NCBI GenBank assembly: GCA_902611145.1 | Contig: CACLYO010000002.1 | Coordinates: forward strand, 85,926 to 149,925 | Origin: an uncultured Pelagibacteraceae bacterium | Lineage (GTDB): Bacteria > Pseudomonadota > Alphaproteobacteria > Pelagibacterales > Pelagibacteraceae | DNA length: 64,000 nt | Reading direction: 5' to 3' | Part shown: positions 14,775-23,926 of the stretch, piece by piece | Layout of the letters: each line of letters opens with the position of its first letter | Position numbering within the stretch: the first letter of the stretch is position 1 | Notes under the pieces: generated by a model | Database searches by the model: none | Seen by the model: the letters and a program-made list of their open reading frames with translations, nothing else | What the model was told of the DNA's origin: nothing | Program-made: the position numbers and the translations under genes

Positions 14775-15590
14775 ATGTCTTTAGTTTCAACTGATTGGTT
14801 AGAAAAAAATTTAAAAAAAATTAAATTAATTGATTGTTCTTGGCATTTGCCAAGTTCCAAAAGGGATCCTTATAAAGAGTATATTTATGAACATATACCT
14901 AATGCAATATTTTTTGATTTAGATAAAAATTCAGATCAAAACTCTGATTTACCTCATATGTTGCCAAACAAAAATTCTTGGGAAAAAATTTTATCTTCAA
15001 TGGGAATTTCCAATGAAGATAACCTAATCATTTATGACAATTCCGATCTTATTAGTTCTTGCAGGTGTTGGTATAGTTTTATTTATTTTGGACATAACCC
15101 AAAACTTGTTAGCATATTAAATGGAGGTTTAAAAAAATGGAAACTAGAAAATAGATCAATTAGTAATAATAAAATAAGAACTAATAAATCAAATTATATT
15201 GCGAAAGAGAATAAAGAATTAGTTAAGGATAAAAAACAAATAGATGAAAATATTTTAAAAAAAAAATTTAAAGTTATAGATGCTAGAAGTAAAGCAAGGT
15301 TTGAAGGCAAAGAAAAAGAGCCTAGAGAAGGTGTACGTAGCGGATCAATACCAAATTCTTATTGTTTGCCCTTTAAAGAATTAATAAATAAAAATTATAC
15401 ATTTAAAGAAAAAAACGAAATCTCAAAAAAATTTAAAAACATTTTAAAATCTGAAATTTCTAGTAATGTCGTTTTTTCGTGTGGTTCTGGTGTAACGGCG
15501 GCAGTTTTAGCTCTTGCATATTCTTTAATTGATAATACATATAGACCAGTTATTTATGATGGATCATGGGCGGAGTACGGAAAAGATTAA
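14775..15590 (+). CDS. sseA: 3-Mercaptopyruvate/thiosulfate sulfurtransferase
   Basis: A 271-residue protein of two rhodanese domains. The N-terminal inactive domain includes VSTDWLEKNL and PNAIFFDLDKNSD; the C-terminal domain has VIDARSKARFEG and the active loop FSCGSGVTAA with Cys236. A CGSGVTA loop is characteristic of mercaptopyruvate sulfurtransferases, while thiosulfate enzymes usually carry CRKGVTA. It transfers sulfane sulfur to thiols or cyanide. It is linked to msrA, so the pair handles sulfur amino acid chemistry. Confidence 0.92.
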   Translation: MSLVSTDWLEKNLKKIKLIDCSWHLPSSKRDPYKEYIYEHIPNAIFFDLDKNSDQNSDLPHMLPNKNSWEKILSSMGISNEDNLIIYDNSDLISSCRCWYSFIYFGHNPKLVSILNGGLKKWKLENRSISNNKIRTNKSNYIAKENKELVKDKKQIDENILKKKFKVIDARSKARFEGKEKEPREGVRSGSIPNSYCLPFKELINKNYTFKEKNEISKKFKNILKSEISSNVVFSCGSGVTAAVLALAYSLIDNTYRPVIYDGSWAEYGKD

Positions 15591-15593
15591 TAT

Positions 15594-16463
15594 ATGAAAG
15601 CGTCAAAAAAAATTTTATCTTTAATCATTGTTTTTTTCTTAATTATTGCAATCGTAATTATTGCAAGAACAATGATTGGAAATCATTTTAAAAAGAAATT
15701 TAGTAAAAAACCACCTCCAGGAATTATAGTTTTTAAAGTTGCTGAAAAATATTTTTCAGAAAATATTGAAAGTTTTGGTACTGCTATTCCAAAAAAAACA
15801 GAATCTTTTAGAATTCAAAAAAATAACTTAGCATCTGAATTGAAATTACAAAACTATGTTGATAAGGGTGCTGTGATTGTTAAACTTAAAGATAAAAATA
15901 TAATAGCCCCTTTTAGCGGTATATTAGGTTATAGAGGTCTTACAGAAGATGTATTGGGATCAGATAATTCAATAATCATCACTTTAGACGATAGTTCAAT
16001 AATATACGCTGACCTTAAAATTCCTGAAGCTTTTGCTTCAGTTATTAAAAAAGGTTTACCCATAGACGCAAAGTTTTCTGGATATAAAAATAAAATTTAT
16101 AAAGGTGAAGTAGATGGTTTTTCAAGTAGAATTAATGCAGATACTAGGAGCCTTTTAACTCGAATTAAGATTGATAATGAAAAATTTGAATTAATTCCAG
16201 GTTCACTATTGGAAGTTACAGTAAAATATAATGAACGCAGTTCTTTGGGAATTCCAGATACTAGTGTTATGCTAGAGGGAGATAATGCCTACGTTTACAA
16301 AGTAATTGAAAATAATAATGTAAATAAAACTAAAATTGAAACTGGAATCAGAAATAAAGGATCAGTTGAAGTTATATCTGGACTAAATGAAGGAGATATA
16401 ATTGTTGCTGAAGGTTTAAAAAAAATAAATCCTAAAGGCAAAATCAAACCAATAAATAAATAA
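15594..16463 (+). CDS. RND efflux periplasmic adaptor protein
   Basis: A 289-residue HlyD/AcrA-family membrane fusion protein. An N-terminal membrane anchor (about residues 7-25) is followed by a lipoyl/barrel-sandwich half (LKLQNYVDKGAVIVKLKDKNIIAPFSGILGYRG) with almost no helical hairpin, then a beta-barrel (IYADLKIPEAFASVI) and a membrane-proximal domain (VEVISGLNEGDIIVAEGL). It links the pump to an outer membrane channel. It is short because the alpha-hairpin is nearly missing. The last base of its stop is the first base of the pump gene (TAATG). No outer membrane factor is encoded here. Confidence 0.9.
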   Translation: MKASKKILSLIIVFFLIIAIVIIARTMIGNHFKKKFSKKPPPGIIVFKVAEKYFSENIESFGTAIPKKTESFRIQKNNLASELKLQNYVDKGAVIVKLKDKNIIAPFSGILGYRGLTEDVLGSDNSIIITLDDSSIIYADLKIPEAFASVIKKGLPIDAKFSGYKNKIYKGEVDGFSSRINADTRSLLTRIKIDNEKFELIPGSLLEVTVKYNERSSLGIPDTSVMLEGDNAYVYKVIENNNVNKTKIETGIRNKGSVEVISGLNEGDIIVAEGLKKINPKGKIKPINK

Positions 16464-19400
16464 TGTTTATAACTGATATAAGTATAAGAAGACCAGTAGT
16501 TGCATGGGTTATGTCTCTTATATTGATCGTATTTGGAATTTTTGTTTTTTGGAAATTACCTGTTAGAGAGTTACCATCTGGAATACAGCCGCCAGTAGTA
16601 CAAATAAAAGTTGACTATAAATCTGCATCTGCTCCAATAATAAATCAGGAAGTAACACAAGTTATCGAAGATGTTATAGGTGGCGCAGAAGGTATTAAAA
16701 ATATTGATTCTGTATCTGAAAATGGAAGAAGTACAATTAGTATTGAATTTGATACAGATATCAATTTAGATAATGCAGCCAATGATATAAGGGAAAGAGT
16801 GGCAAGAGTTGTAGATAATTTACCAGACGAAGCTAATGCTCCACAAATACTAAAACAAGCTGCTGGTTTTACAACAACAATGTGGCTAGCTTTATCATCA
16901 TCAACTTGGACTGACTTAGAGCTTGGAGATTATGCTGAAAGATACTTAGTTGATGATTTTTCAAGTGTTAAAAATGTTGGAAGAATTTTAGTTGGAGGTT
17001 TGAGAGAATTAAGTGTCAGAGTTTGGATTGATCCAATAAAATTAGCTGCTAATAATTTAACTGTTCAGGAAGTTGAGTTAGCTTTAAGAAATGAAAATGT
17101 AAGTTTACCAGCAGGAACTTTAGAAGCAAACAATATAGATTTAACTTTAAATCTTGATAAATCTTATACCAATATAAATCAATTAAAGAATCTTCCTGTA
17201 AAAAAAAATAAAAATAACATAGTTAGATTATCTGATGTCGCAAATATTGAGCTTGGTCCAGTATCTGAAAAGACTCTTTTTAAAGCTCAAAAAAAAAATA
17301 AACTTGATTTAAAAACTGTTGGTATTGGAATATATGCTAGAAGTGGTGCATCAACAGTAGAACTATCAAAAGATATTAAAAAAAAAATTACCGAAGTAAA
17401 AAAAAAATTACCAGAAGGATTAAACTTAGAAATTGCTTTTAATAGAGCAACTTATGTTGGTGAGGCTATTGAAGAAGTTTATAAAACTTTATTTATAGCT
17501 TTTATTTTAGTTGTAATAATTATTTATTTATTTTTAGGAAATTTAAAAGCTGTAATTGTACCAGCAATTGCTTTACCTGTAAGTCTTATTGCTTCTTTTC
17601 TTGGAATTTATCTATTTGGTTTATCAATAAATATATTTGTTTTACTAAGTTTTATTTTAGCAATTGGTATTATAACCGACGACTCCGTCATAATGACTGA
17701 TGCAATTTATAGAAGAATTGAAAATGGAGATAAGCCCCTTGTAGCTGCACATAAAGGTTCAAGGCAGATTACTTTTGCAATTATAGCAACCACTTTAATA
17801 CTTATTGCAGTATTTATTCCATTAATTTTTATTGAAGGTATTGCAGGAACTTTATTTAGAGAGACTGCAATTGCTTTGTCTTTTTCGATTGTTGTATCAT
17901 CTTTTGTCGCACTAACTTTGTCCCCAATGTTAGGCAGTAAATTCTTAAACATTAAAACTAAAAAAACAAAAGTTGCAGAAAAATTTTATAATTTTTTTAA
18001 ATCATTTTCAAAATTTTATAATCAAACACTGCTTTATTGGCTACCTAAACAAAAAATGATAATTTCTTTTATTTTAATAATTATAATTTCATCAGTATTT
18101 CTATTTAATTTTTCTAAAAAAGAACTTCTACCCATGGAAGATAGAGGTGCTTATCTTATCATAGGATTTACAGATGAAGGTAGCTCTTTTGAATATACTC
18201 AAGAAAGAGCTCAAGATATCGAAAAAAAATTAATACCTTTATTACAAGAAGATAATAGTCCTTACAGAAGATTTATAATGAGAGTGCCAGGATTTGGTCG
18301 ATCAAGCAATTCCTTCAACAGTTTTATAATTATAGCTTTATTAAATCATTGGGAAGATAGAGATAAAAATTCTCAAACAATTATGCGAGAGGCTATTGGA
18401 AAAATAGTAACTAATCCACAGGCTATTGCCTTTCCAATTTCTCCACAATCAATTAGAGTTTCAAATTATAATAAACCAGTACAAATGGTTATTTTAGGAA
18501 GTACATATGAAGAATTACAAAAAGTACAAAATGAAGTAATTGCTAAACTAAGACGAAACAAAAACTTATCTAGAATAGAATCTGATTATTCAAAAAATAA
18601 ACCTGAAGTTAAATTAATTATTAATAAAAATAAAGCTAAAGATCTTGGTATATCTACTGAGCAAATAGGAAAAACTCTTGAAATACTTTATGGAGGAAAA
18701 ACTGTTACGACATTTAACAAATTAGGTAGAGAATATCCAATAATTTTACAACAGTATCTAGATGATAGAAGAAATAAAGAAAGTTTAGCTAAAATTTTTG
18801 TCAGATCTGAAAATAATTCTAAATTAATCTCTTTAGCAAATTTAGTTGATTTTAAGGAAGAAGGATCAGCAAAAGTTCTTTCTAGATATAATAGACAAAA
18901 TGCGGTTACTATTTCTGCAAATATTAATGAAAACTATTCTCTTGCAGAAGCAATTAAGTTTTTAGAAAAAACTATGCAAGAAGTAGCACCTGAAAAACAA
19001 ATTACCTGGAAAGGAAAGTCGGAAGAATTAAAAGAAACTACAAATGAATTGTATATTATATTTGCACTAGCTTTATTGACGGCATATTTGGTTATGGCTG
19101 CAACCTTTAATTCATTTATACACCCATTTATAATAATAATGACTGTGCCACTTGCTGTATTTGGAGGTTTAGTATTTATTTTATTCTTAAATAGTTCAAT
19201 AAATATTTTTTCCCAAATAGCACTAGTAATTCTAATAGGAATATCAACAAAGAATAGCATCTTAATAGTAGATTATGCTAATCAACTAAGAGCAACCGGG
19301 AAGAATATTGAAAATGCTATTAAAGAATCTTGTGAATTAAGATTTAGACCAATTATGATGACTTCATTAAGTACAATGATTGCAATGCTACCATTAGTTA

Positions 19401-19585
19401 TTGGAAATCTAGGACCTGGAGCTGGTGAAGGATCAAGACTAGCTGTTGGATCAACTATATTAGGAGGAATGATAATTTCTACATTTTTTACCTTATATAT
19501 AACACCAACAATGTACTTGCTGCTTGCAAAAAATACAAAAAGAATTGACTCAATAGATATTGAGCTAAAAAAACAATTAAATTAA
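16463..19585 (+). CDS. RND-family efflux pump, AcrB type
   Basis: A 1040-residue hydrophobe/amphiphile efflux transporter. It starts with FITDISIRRPVVAWVMSLILI, then has two periplasmic loops and the twelve-helix core. The helix 4 region GIITDDSVIMTDAIYRR carries the paired Asp of the proton relay, and the symmetric GISTKNSILIVDYANQLR in the second half holds the partner Lys. It exports lipophilic compounds using the proton gradient. It is cotranscribed with its adaptor. Its final four bases overlap the stop of the convergent lipoprotein gene. Substrates are unknown. Confidence 0.95.
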   Translation: MFITDISIRRPVVAWVMSLILIVFGIFVFWKLPVRELPSGIQPPVVQIKVDYKSASAPIINQEVTQVIEDVIGGAEGIKNIDSVSENGRSTISIEFDTDINLDNAANDIRERVARVVDNLPDEANAPQILKQAAGFTTTMWLALSSSTWTDLELGDYAERYLVDDFSSVKNVGRILVGGLRELSVRVWIDPIKLAANNLTVQEVELALRNENVSLPAGTLEANNIDLTLNLDKSYTNINQLKNLPVKKNKNNIVRLSDVANIELGPVSEKTLFKAQKKNKLDLKTVGIGIYARSGASTVELSKDIKKKITEVKKKLPEGLNLEIAFNRATYVGEAIEEVYKTLFIAFILVVIIIYLFLGNLKAVIVPAIALPVSLIASFLGIYLFGLSINIFVLLSFILAIGIITDDSVIMTDAIYRRIENGDKPLVAAHKGSRQITFAIIATTLILIAVFIPLIFIEGIAGTLFRETAIALSFSIVVSSFVALTLSPMLGSKFLNIKTKKTKVAEKFYNFFKSFSKFYNQTLLYWLPKQKMIISFILIIIISSVFLFNFSKKELLPMEDRGAYLIIGFTDEGSSFEYTQERAQDIEKKLIPLLQEDNSPYRRFIMRVPGFGRSSNSFNSFIIIALLNHWEDRDKNSQTIMREAIGKIVTNPQAIAFPISPQSIRVSNYNKPVQMVILGSTYEELQKVQNEVIAKLRRNKNLSRIESDYSKNKPEVKLIINKNKAKDLGISTEQIGKTLEILYGGKTVTTFNKLGREYPIILQQYLDDRRNKESLAKIFVRSENNSKLISLANLVDFKEEGSAKVLSRYNRQNAVTISANINENYSLAEAIKFLEKTMQEVAPEKQITWKGKSEELKETTNELYIIFALALLTAYLVMAATFNSFIHPFIIIMTVPLAVFGGLVFILFLNSSINIFSQIALVILIGISTKNSILIVDYANQLRATGKNIENAIKESCELRFRPIMMTSLSTMIAMLPLVIGNLGPGAGEGSRLAVGSTILGGMIISTFFTLYITPTMYLLLAKNTKRIDSIDIELKKQLN

Positions 19586-20181
19586 AAAATAATATATTTT
19601 CTAGTAGTTAAATATTTTCCACATTTTGAAAGTTGTCTCTTGTATTTATCTGACTGATTTTTAACTTTTTTTGCTAGTAAAATCACCTTTTGATTTTTTT
19701 TATAATTTTTATAATTACCCCACCCTTCATGATAAGCAATATACTGCCTGAAAGAGTCTTCTTTAGATATTTTTAATATTTTCTCAGTTTTATCTGTATA
19801 CCAGCCTATAAAATCAACACTATCCTTAAATCTAGATCTGGTGGCCAGAGGTTTGTTTGTTTCTTTTTTATATTGCTTCCAAGTTCCTTTAACTGCTTGA
19901 GAATATCCAAATGAGCTTGAAGGTCTTTTATAGGGAATTACTTTAAATATTTTTTGTCTATTAGGTTTTGCAAGCCAATCAAAATCTGACTCCATTTTAA
20001 TTATAGCGAGCTGTAAGTGTATTGGAGTTCCCCATTTTTTTTCAGCTTTCTTTGCATGTTTATACCAAAGGTATCTTTCTGAAAAAATTGAGCACCCATC
20101 AGCTGTATTTTTAGGGATAGATGAACACGATACAAGGGTAAAGAATATTAAAATTAAAAAAATATTTTTATTTTTTGGCAT
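19582..20181 (-). CDS. Lipoprotein with lytic-transglycosylase-like domain
   Basis: The ORF track gives 225 residues, but the better start is ATG 20181 (MPKNKNIFLIL), preceded by GGAGAAAGA and giving 199 residues with a proper lipobox (TLVSC). The mature part has a goose-lysozyme-like pattern: LAIIKMESDFDW with a candidate catalytic Glu, SSSFGYSQAVKGTW, and YIAYHEGWGNYK, as in SLT transglycosylases. It would cut glycan strands while tethered to a membrane. The start lies within the end of the upstream nuclease gene, so the two are coupled. The SLT family call is from motifs only. Confidence 0.75.
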   Translation of the reverse strand: MPKNKNIFLILIFFTLVSCSSIPKNTADGCSIFSERYLWYKHAKKAEKKWGTPIHLQLAIIKMESDFDWLAKPNRQKIFKVIPYKRPSSSFGYSQAVKGTWKQYKKETNKPLATRSRFKDSVDFIGWYTDKTEKILKISKEDSFRQYIAYHEGWGNYKNYKKNQKVILLAKKVKNQSDKYKRQLSKCGKYLTTRKYIIF

Positions 20182-20674
20182 TCTTTCTCCAATCCCATGG
20201 CATTTCAAATTCTCCTTGCCATATTCCTTTTTTATCTTTTTTTGCTTCAATCTCTTCACTTAAATATTTTTTAGAATATTTTTGATATGATACAGCATAT
20301 CCATTTCTCACCAGCCATGAATTAATATTTAATTTATCCCTAAAACAAATGGCTAATTTTCTTTGATATCTATCTTTTCCCTCAACATGGCATTTGATAA
20401 TATTTTTATTTATAAGTTTTTTTAATTTTTCTGTTGAAATTTCTCCACACGGATATTTTTTTTTAAATGAAAAAAATGAAATAGTAAAAAAATTTTTCTC
20501 ACACATTTGTTTTTTTTCAGGTGCATCAATTCCGAAAAGTCTAATTTTATTATTATTAATTTTAATAGTATCTCCGTCTGTAACAACTGCTGATCCTGAA
20601 ATTATTTCACTTTGAGAATTTTGTAAAAAAAAAAAAATAAAAAATACAGTACTAAAAAAATATTTTTTTTGCAT
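20168..20674 (-). CDS. Secreted thermonuclease-family nuclease
   Basis: A 168-residue protein with a signal peptide (FFSTVFFIFFFLQNSQS) and a staphylococcal nuclease domain: VVTDGDTIKINNNKIRLFGIDAPE carries the calcium-site Asp and active Arg, and KDRYQRKLAICF the second active Arg. It would degrade DNA or RNA in the periplasm or outside, plausibly for phosphate or nucleoside scavenging. Its start overlaps the VanZ-like gene by 23 bases and its end overlaps the lipoprotein gene by 14, so the three form one compact unit. Confidence 0.88.
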   Translation of the reverse strand: MQKKYFFSTVFFIFFFLQNSQSEIISGSAVVTDGDTIKINNNKIRLFGIDAPEKKQMCEKNFFTISFFSFKKKYPCGEISTEKLKKLINKNIIKCHVEGKDRYQRKLAICFRDKLNINSWLVRNGYAVSYQKYSKKYLSEEIEAKKDKKGIWQGEFEMPWDWRKNAKK

Positions 20675-21041
20675 AATATATAATATACGTAATTAATAAC
20701 GATATAAAGACACCAATAATATTCCCGTATAAATCTGAAATCTGAAAACTCCTTTCAGGAATTATTATATGTAATAATTCCAAAAATATTGAAATCGAAA
20801 ATAAATAAAAAATTATTAAATTTCTTTTATTTTTAAAATAACAAAAAAAACCCAATAAAGATAAAAATATAAAAGCGTAAATATGATTTGATGAAATTTC
20901 TGAAAAACTAAAAATAAAATCTTTTGTTAACTGAGGTTGTTTACTAACATTTCCATATAATAGCAAACCTAATATGCTACCTGGATATAAGTAAATAATA
21001 AAAAATAATATATTTAATATGTGAAAAAATAATTTTGCCAT
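20652..21041 (-). CDS. VanZ-like small membrane protein
   Basis: A 129-residue protein with four hydrophobic helices. The third and fourth carry the VanZ family pattern: FLELLHIIIPERSFQISDLYGNIIGV, with an acidic helix, a P-x-R turn and a D..GN..G helix. Function of such stand-alone VanZ-like proteins is not established; they often lie near envelope genes. It is divergent from gpmA (32 bases) and first of the unit with the nuclease and the transglycosylase-like lipoprotein. Confidence 0.78.
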   Translation of the reverse strand: MAKLFFHILNILFFIIYLYPGSILGLLLYGNVSKQPQLTKDFIFSFSEISSNHIYAFIFLSLLGFFCYFKNKRNLIIFYLFSISIFLELLHIIIPERSFQISDLYGNIIGVFISLLITYIIYYAKKIFF

Positions 21042-21073
21042 ATACTAAATAATCTTATAAATAAAATTTAGTA

Positions 21074-21790
21074 ATGAGTCATTTAATTTTAGTAAGGCAT
21101 GGACAAAGTGAGTGGAATTTACAAAAAAAATTCACTGGTTGGGTGGATGTTGATCTAACTCCACAGGGTAAATTAGAAGCATGTAAATCGGGTGAAGTTA
21201 TAAAAGATCAAAATATAAAAATAGATTATTTTTTTTCATCATTTCAACTCAGAGCTATAAATACATTAAAGCTTATACAGAACACTTTAAGAAATAATGA
21301 TCAATCAATTAAGGCATGGCAGCTCAATGAAAGACATTATGGAGCACTCACAGGTTTAAATAAAGATGAAATGAAAAAAAAATTTGGAGAAAAAAAGATA
21401 CTTGAATTTCGAAGATCCTGGAATATAAAACCTGATCCATTGAATAAAAACAGCCCATATCATCCAAGTAACATTGAGGTATACAAAAATTTGCCAAAAG
21501 AAAATATTCCTGACACAGAGTCCTTGGAAGATACTTATAATCGAGTAGTTAATTATTTTATAAAAAATATACAAAAAAAATTACATGAGAAAAATAATAT
21601 TTTAATTTCAGCTCATGGAAATTCTCTTAGAGCATTATGTAAATTTTTATTTAAACTTGATGAAATTCAAATAACAAAACTTGAAATTCCAACTGGCAAT
21701 CCTCTTATGATTACATTTGTTGAAAAAAATAAAATTTCAAAATGTAGATATTTGGATCAAGAAAGAGCTCAAGATTTATTAGTTTTTTAG
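21074..21790 (+). CDS. gpmA: 2,3-Bisphosphoglycerate-dependent phosphoglycerate mutase
   Basis: A 238-residue histidine phosphatase-fold enzyme interconverting 3- and 2-phosphoglycerate. The phosphohistidine motif LVRHGQSEWN (residues 5-14) is followed by FTGWVDVDLTPQG, ERHYGALTGLNK and the second catalytic His in ISAHGNSLRALCK. Length fits GpmA. The last 12 bases overlap the end of the convergent murU gene. It is central to glycolysis and gluconeogenesis. Confidence 0.95.
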   Translation: MSHLILVRHGQSEWNLQKKFTGWVDVDLTPQGKLEACKSGEVIKDQNIKIDYFFSSFQLRAINTLKLIQNTLRNNDQSIKAWQLNERHYGALTGLNKDEMKKKFGEKKILEFRRSWNIKPDPLNKNSPYHPSNIEVYKNLPKENIPDTESLEDTYNRVVNYFIKNIQKKLHEKNNILISAHGNSLRALCKFLFKLDEIQITKLEIPTGNPLMITFVEKNKISKCRYLDQERAQDLLVF

Positions 21791-22468
21791 CAATTCTTTA
21801 TAAATTCTTAAATCAGTTACATGGTAAAATTTATTCTTACTTTCATGACCAAATAGTTTATTTTGTAGAAGTAAATTATTCCATATATCTAAGATTGAAA
21901 AACTCTGATTACTTAATTTTAAAAATAAATTTTTGTTTACCATTTGGCAACCTGTATAGATAAAATTATTATTATTCTCCTTTTTTAAAATATTATTATT
22001 CAAATTAAAATCTCCTCTAAGTTTTTGATCAAAACTTAAAACTTTATTTACAACAAGTAAGATATTTTCTAATTTTTCTTTAAAGTAAAATTTTTCCATA
22101 TCTTTTATAAAAGGTACATATTCATTACTCCATATAGTATCAGGATTAAAAACTATAAAATTCTCTTCATTAGATTTTTTTATCATATTTAAAATACCTC
22201 CTCCTGTATTAAGAATTTGATTACCATCTTCAATTATTTCAATATCAAGATCTAAGTTTAAATCATTTACAAAATTTTTAATTTTTTCCTTTAAATAAAA
22301 AGTATTTAGCTTTACTTTTTTAATTCCTAAACTTTTAATTAAATTCAAAGTTTTTTCTAATAAAGTAATATTATTTAATTTTAGAAGTGGCTTTGGTAAT
22401 TCTAATGTTAAAGGATTAAGTCTTTTGCCATATCCTGCGCATAATACTAATGCTGTTTTAATTTCCAT
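21779..22468 (-). CDS. murU: N-acetylmuramate 1-phosphate uridylyltransferase (MurU-like)
   Basis: A 229-residue sugar-1-phosphate nucleotidyltransferase. The nucleotide-binding signature LCAGYGKRLNPLTLELPKPLL (residues 9-29) and the metal-site FNPDTIW are clear. Sequence alone could fit GDP-mannose or UDP-sugar synthesis, but the gene directly follows and overlaps an AmgK-type kinase, the pair that converts recycled MurNAc to UDP-MurNAc in organisms bypassing de novo MurA/MurB steps. Several residues are Asn/Lys substitutions typical of the AT-rich genome. Confidence 0.82.
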   Translation of the reverse strand: MEIKTALVLCAGYGKRLNPLTLELPKPLLKLNNITLLEKTLNLIKSLGIKKVKLNTFYLKEKIKNFVNDLNLDLDIEIIEDGNQILNTGGGILNMIKKSNEENFIVFNPDTIWSNEYVPFIKDMEKFYFKEKLENILLVVNKVLSFDQKLRGDFNLNNNILKKENNNNFIYTGCQMVNKNLFLKLSNQSFSILDIWNNLLLQNKLFGHESKNKFYHVTDLRIYKELLKN

Positions 22469-23429
22469 TTTTATTCCTAATTTTTCTTGAAAAATTTTTA
22501 TCTAAAAAATTTTTTAAATCTCCTAATAAAAAATTATCACTAATTCTTAATTCTATTAATTTCCAGGTATAAGGTATAAATTTGAGATAATTATATTTTT
22601 TATCTCTTTTTGCCAATCTTATAAAAATTCCTATAATTTTAAGATTTCTAAGAACTGACAAAATATCAAAATCATTTTTAAATTTTCTCAAATTTAATTC
22701 TCCTTTATTTACATTTACATAAAATTCAAAAACTTTTTTTTTTAATTTCGTGGGTGTTTTGAATCTTACATCATCTATTAATGATGCTAAATCATATGAC
22801 CTATTACCTACTACAGCATCTTGGTTATCTATGACACCATATCGATTTTTAAATATCATTAAATTAGATACATGAAAATCTCTATGAACAAAGGTATCAT
22901 TTTTTTGTTTTAATTTAGATAGTAAAAATTTAATTTTTTTTATTAATTCCCTATTTATTAATTTAGTTTTTTTTTTTGACATAATTGATGGAACATACCA
23001 ATCACAAAAAAGTTTGGCTTCTTTAAGTAGCAAATTATTAGTGTAATTAGGGATTTTATAATTTTTTTTTTTAAAGTTTTTTACTCTTATTTTTTTAATT
23101 TTTTGAATTTTTCTTAATAATAAAATTATTTCTTTAAAAATTTTAAAATTATTTTTTTTTCTATTATTAAGAATATCAAAAACTGTATTTTCACCTAAAT
23201 CTGTAACTTCAATATAATTTTTACTAAAATTTTCTTTATATAATTTTGGAGCCAGAATTTTATTTTTTATAAGTAATTTATTTACAGCGTCATATATTAA
23301 TAGATTTTTTACTTTTTCTTTATTTGCATAAACTATGATTGAACTTTTAGAATTTAATTTTTTTCTATAAAATTGTCTGAATGAAGCATCGCCCGTTATT
23401 TTAGTTAATTTTTTTTTTTCTAAAATCAT
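22458..23429 (-). CDS. amgK: Anomeric sugar kinase AmgK (aminoglycoside phosphotransferase family)
   Basis: A 323-residue kinase of the APH fold that would phosphorylate MurNAc and GlcNAc at C1. The catalytic loop FVHRDFHVSNLMI holds the base Asp, and GVIDNQDAVVGNRSYDLASL the metal-binding Asp. An N-terminal ITGDASFRQFYRK resembles the glycine-poor nucleotide loop of the AmgK group. It overlaps murU by 11 bases and follows tsaE by eight, the standard alphaproteobacterial order tsaE-amgK-murU. Substrate is assigned from that context. Confidence 0.82.
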   Translation of the reverse strand: MILEKKKLTKITGDASFRQFYRKKLNSKSSIIVYANKEKVKNLLIYDAVNKLLIKNKILAPKLYKENFSKNYIEVTDLGENTVFDILNNRKKNNFKIFKEIILLLRKIQKIKKIRVKNFKKKNYKIPNYTNNLLLKEAKLFCDWYVPSIMSKKKTKLINRELIKKIKFLLSKLKQKNDTFVHRDFHVSNLMIFKNRYGVIDNQDAVVGNRSYDLASLIDDVRFKTPTKLKKKVFEFYVNVNKGELNLRKFKNDFDILSVLRNLKIIGIFIRLAKRDKKYNYLKFIPYTWKLIELRISDNFLLGDLKNFLDKNFSRKIRNKNGN

Positions 23430-23437
23430 ATAACTTG

Positions 23438-23926
23438 CTAAACTTCATTAAATTTTAATCTATTTTTATATATAGATATAAATCTTTTTTCAGACCTATG
23501 GTTATAATTAAAATAAAGTTCATATATTTTTTTTGGTTTATTAATTATTTTCTCAGGCCACTCAATTAATGTCAAAATATCTTTATAATTTTCAAATAAA
23601 CCTATATTTTCAGTCTCATTTACATCTTTAATTCTAAACAAATCGAAATGATGAATAGTTAAATTTTTTATTTTATATTCATTTAAAAGACTAAAAGTAG
23701 GACTTGTTACTTCTGTTAAAGATATTTTTTTTTGCTTCTGAAGATTATTTATAAGATATTTTACAAAAGTAGTTTTTCCTACTCCTATTTCTCCATAAAG
23801 AAATATTATATCTCCTTTTTTAAAAATTTTTGAAAATTTTTTTGCTAAACTTGCTGTTAAGCTTTCTTTTGAAATGTCAAATTTGCTACTTTTAGTAGCG
23901 ATAGGCATCTGGTTTGTAAGGTCCAT
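23438..23926 (-). CDS. tsaE: tRNA threonylcarbamoyladenosine biosynthesis ATPase TsaE
   Basis: A 162-residue P-loop ATPase needed to make t6A37 on ANN-decoding tRNAs with TsaB, TsaD and TsaC. Walker A is GEIGVGKT (45-52); the following [16 protein letters not shown] and LIEWPEKI segments are diagnostic. The start is unsure: ATG 23926 overlaps ahcY by 35 bases; a second ATG lies at 23908, and neither has a clear ribosome site. Translation probably follows termination of ahcY. Confidence 0.92.
   Translation of the reverse strand: MDLTNQMPIATKSSKFDISKESLTASLAKKFSKIFKKGDIIFLYGEIGVGKTTFVKYLINNLQKQKKISLTEVTSPTFSLLNEYKIKNLTIHHFDLFRIKDVNETENIGLFENYKDILTLIEWPEKIINKPKKIYELYFNYNHRSEKRFISIYKNRLKFNEV

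Noticed and set aside
20182-20259. N-terminal extension of the transglycosylase-like lipoprotein ORF
   Set aside because: It is Lys-rich, overlaps the nuclease gene and would bury the lipobox; ATG 20181 has a ribosome site and gives a normal signal peptide.
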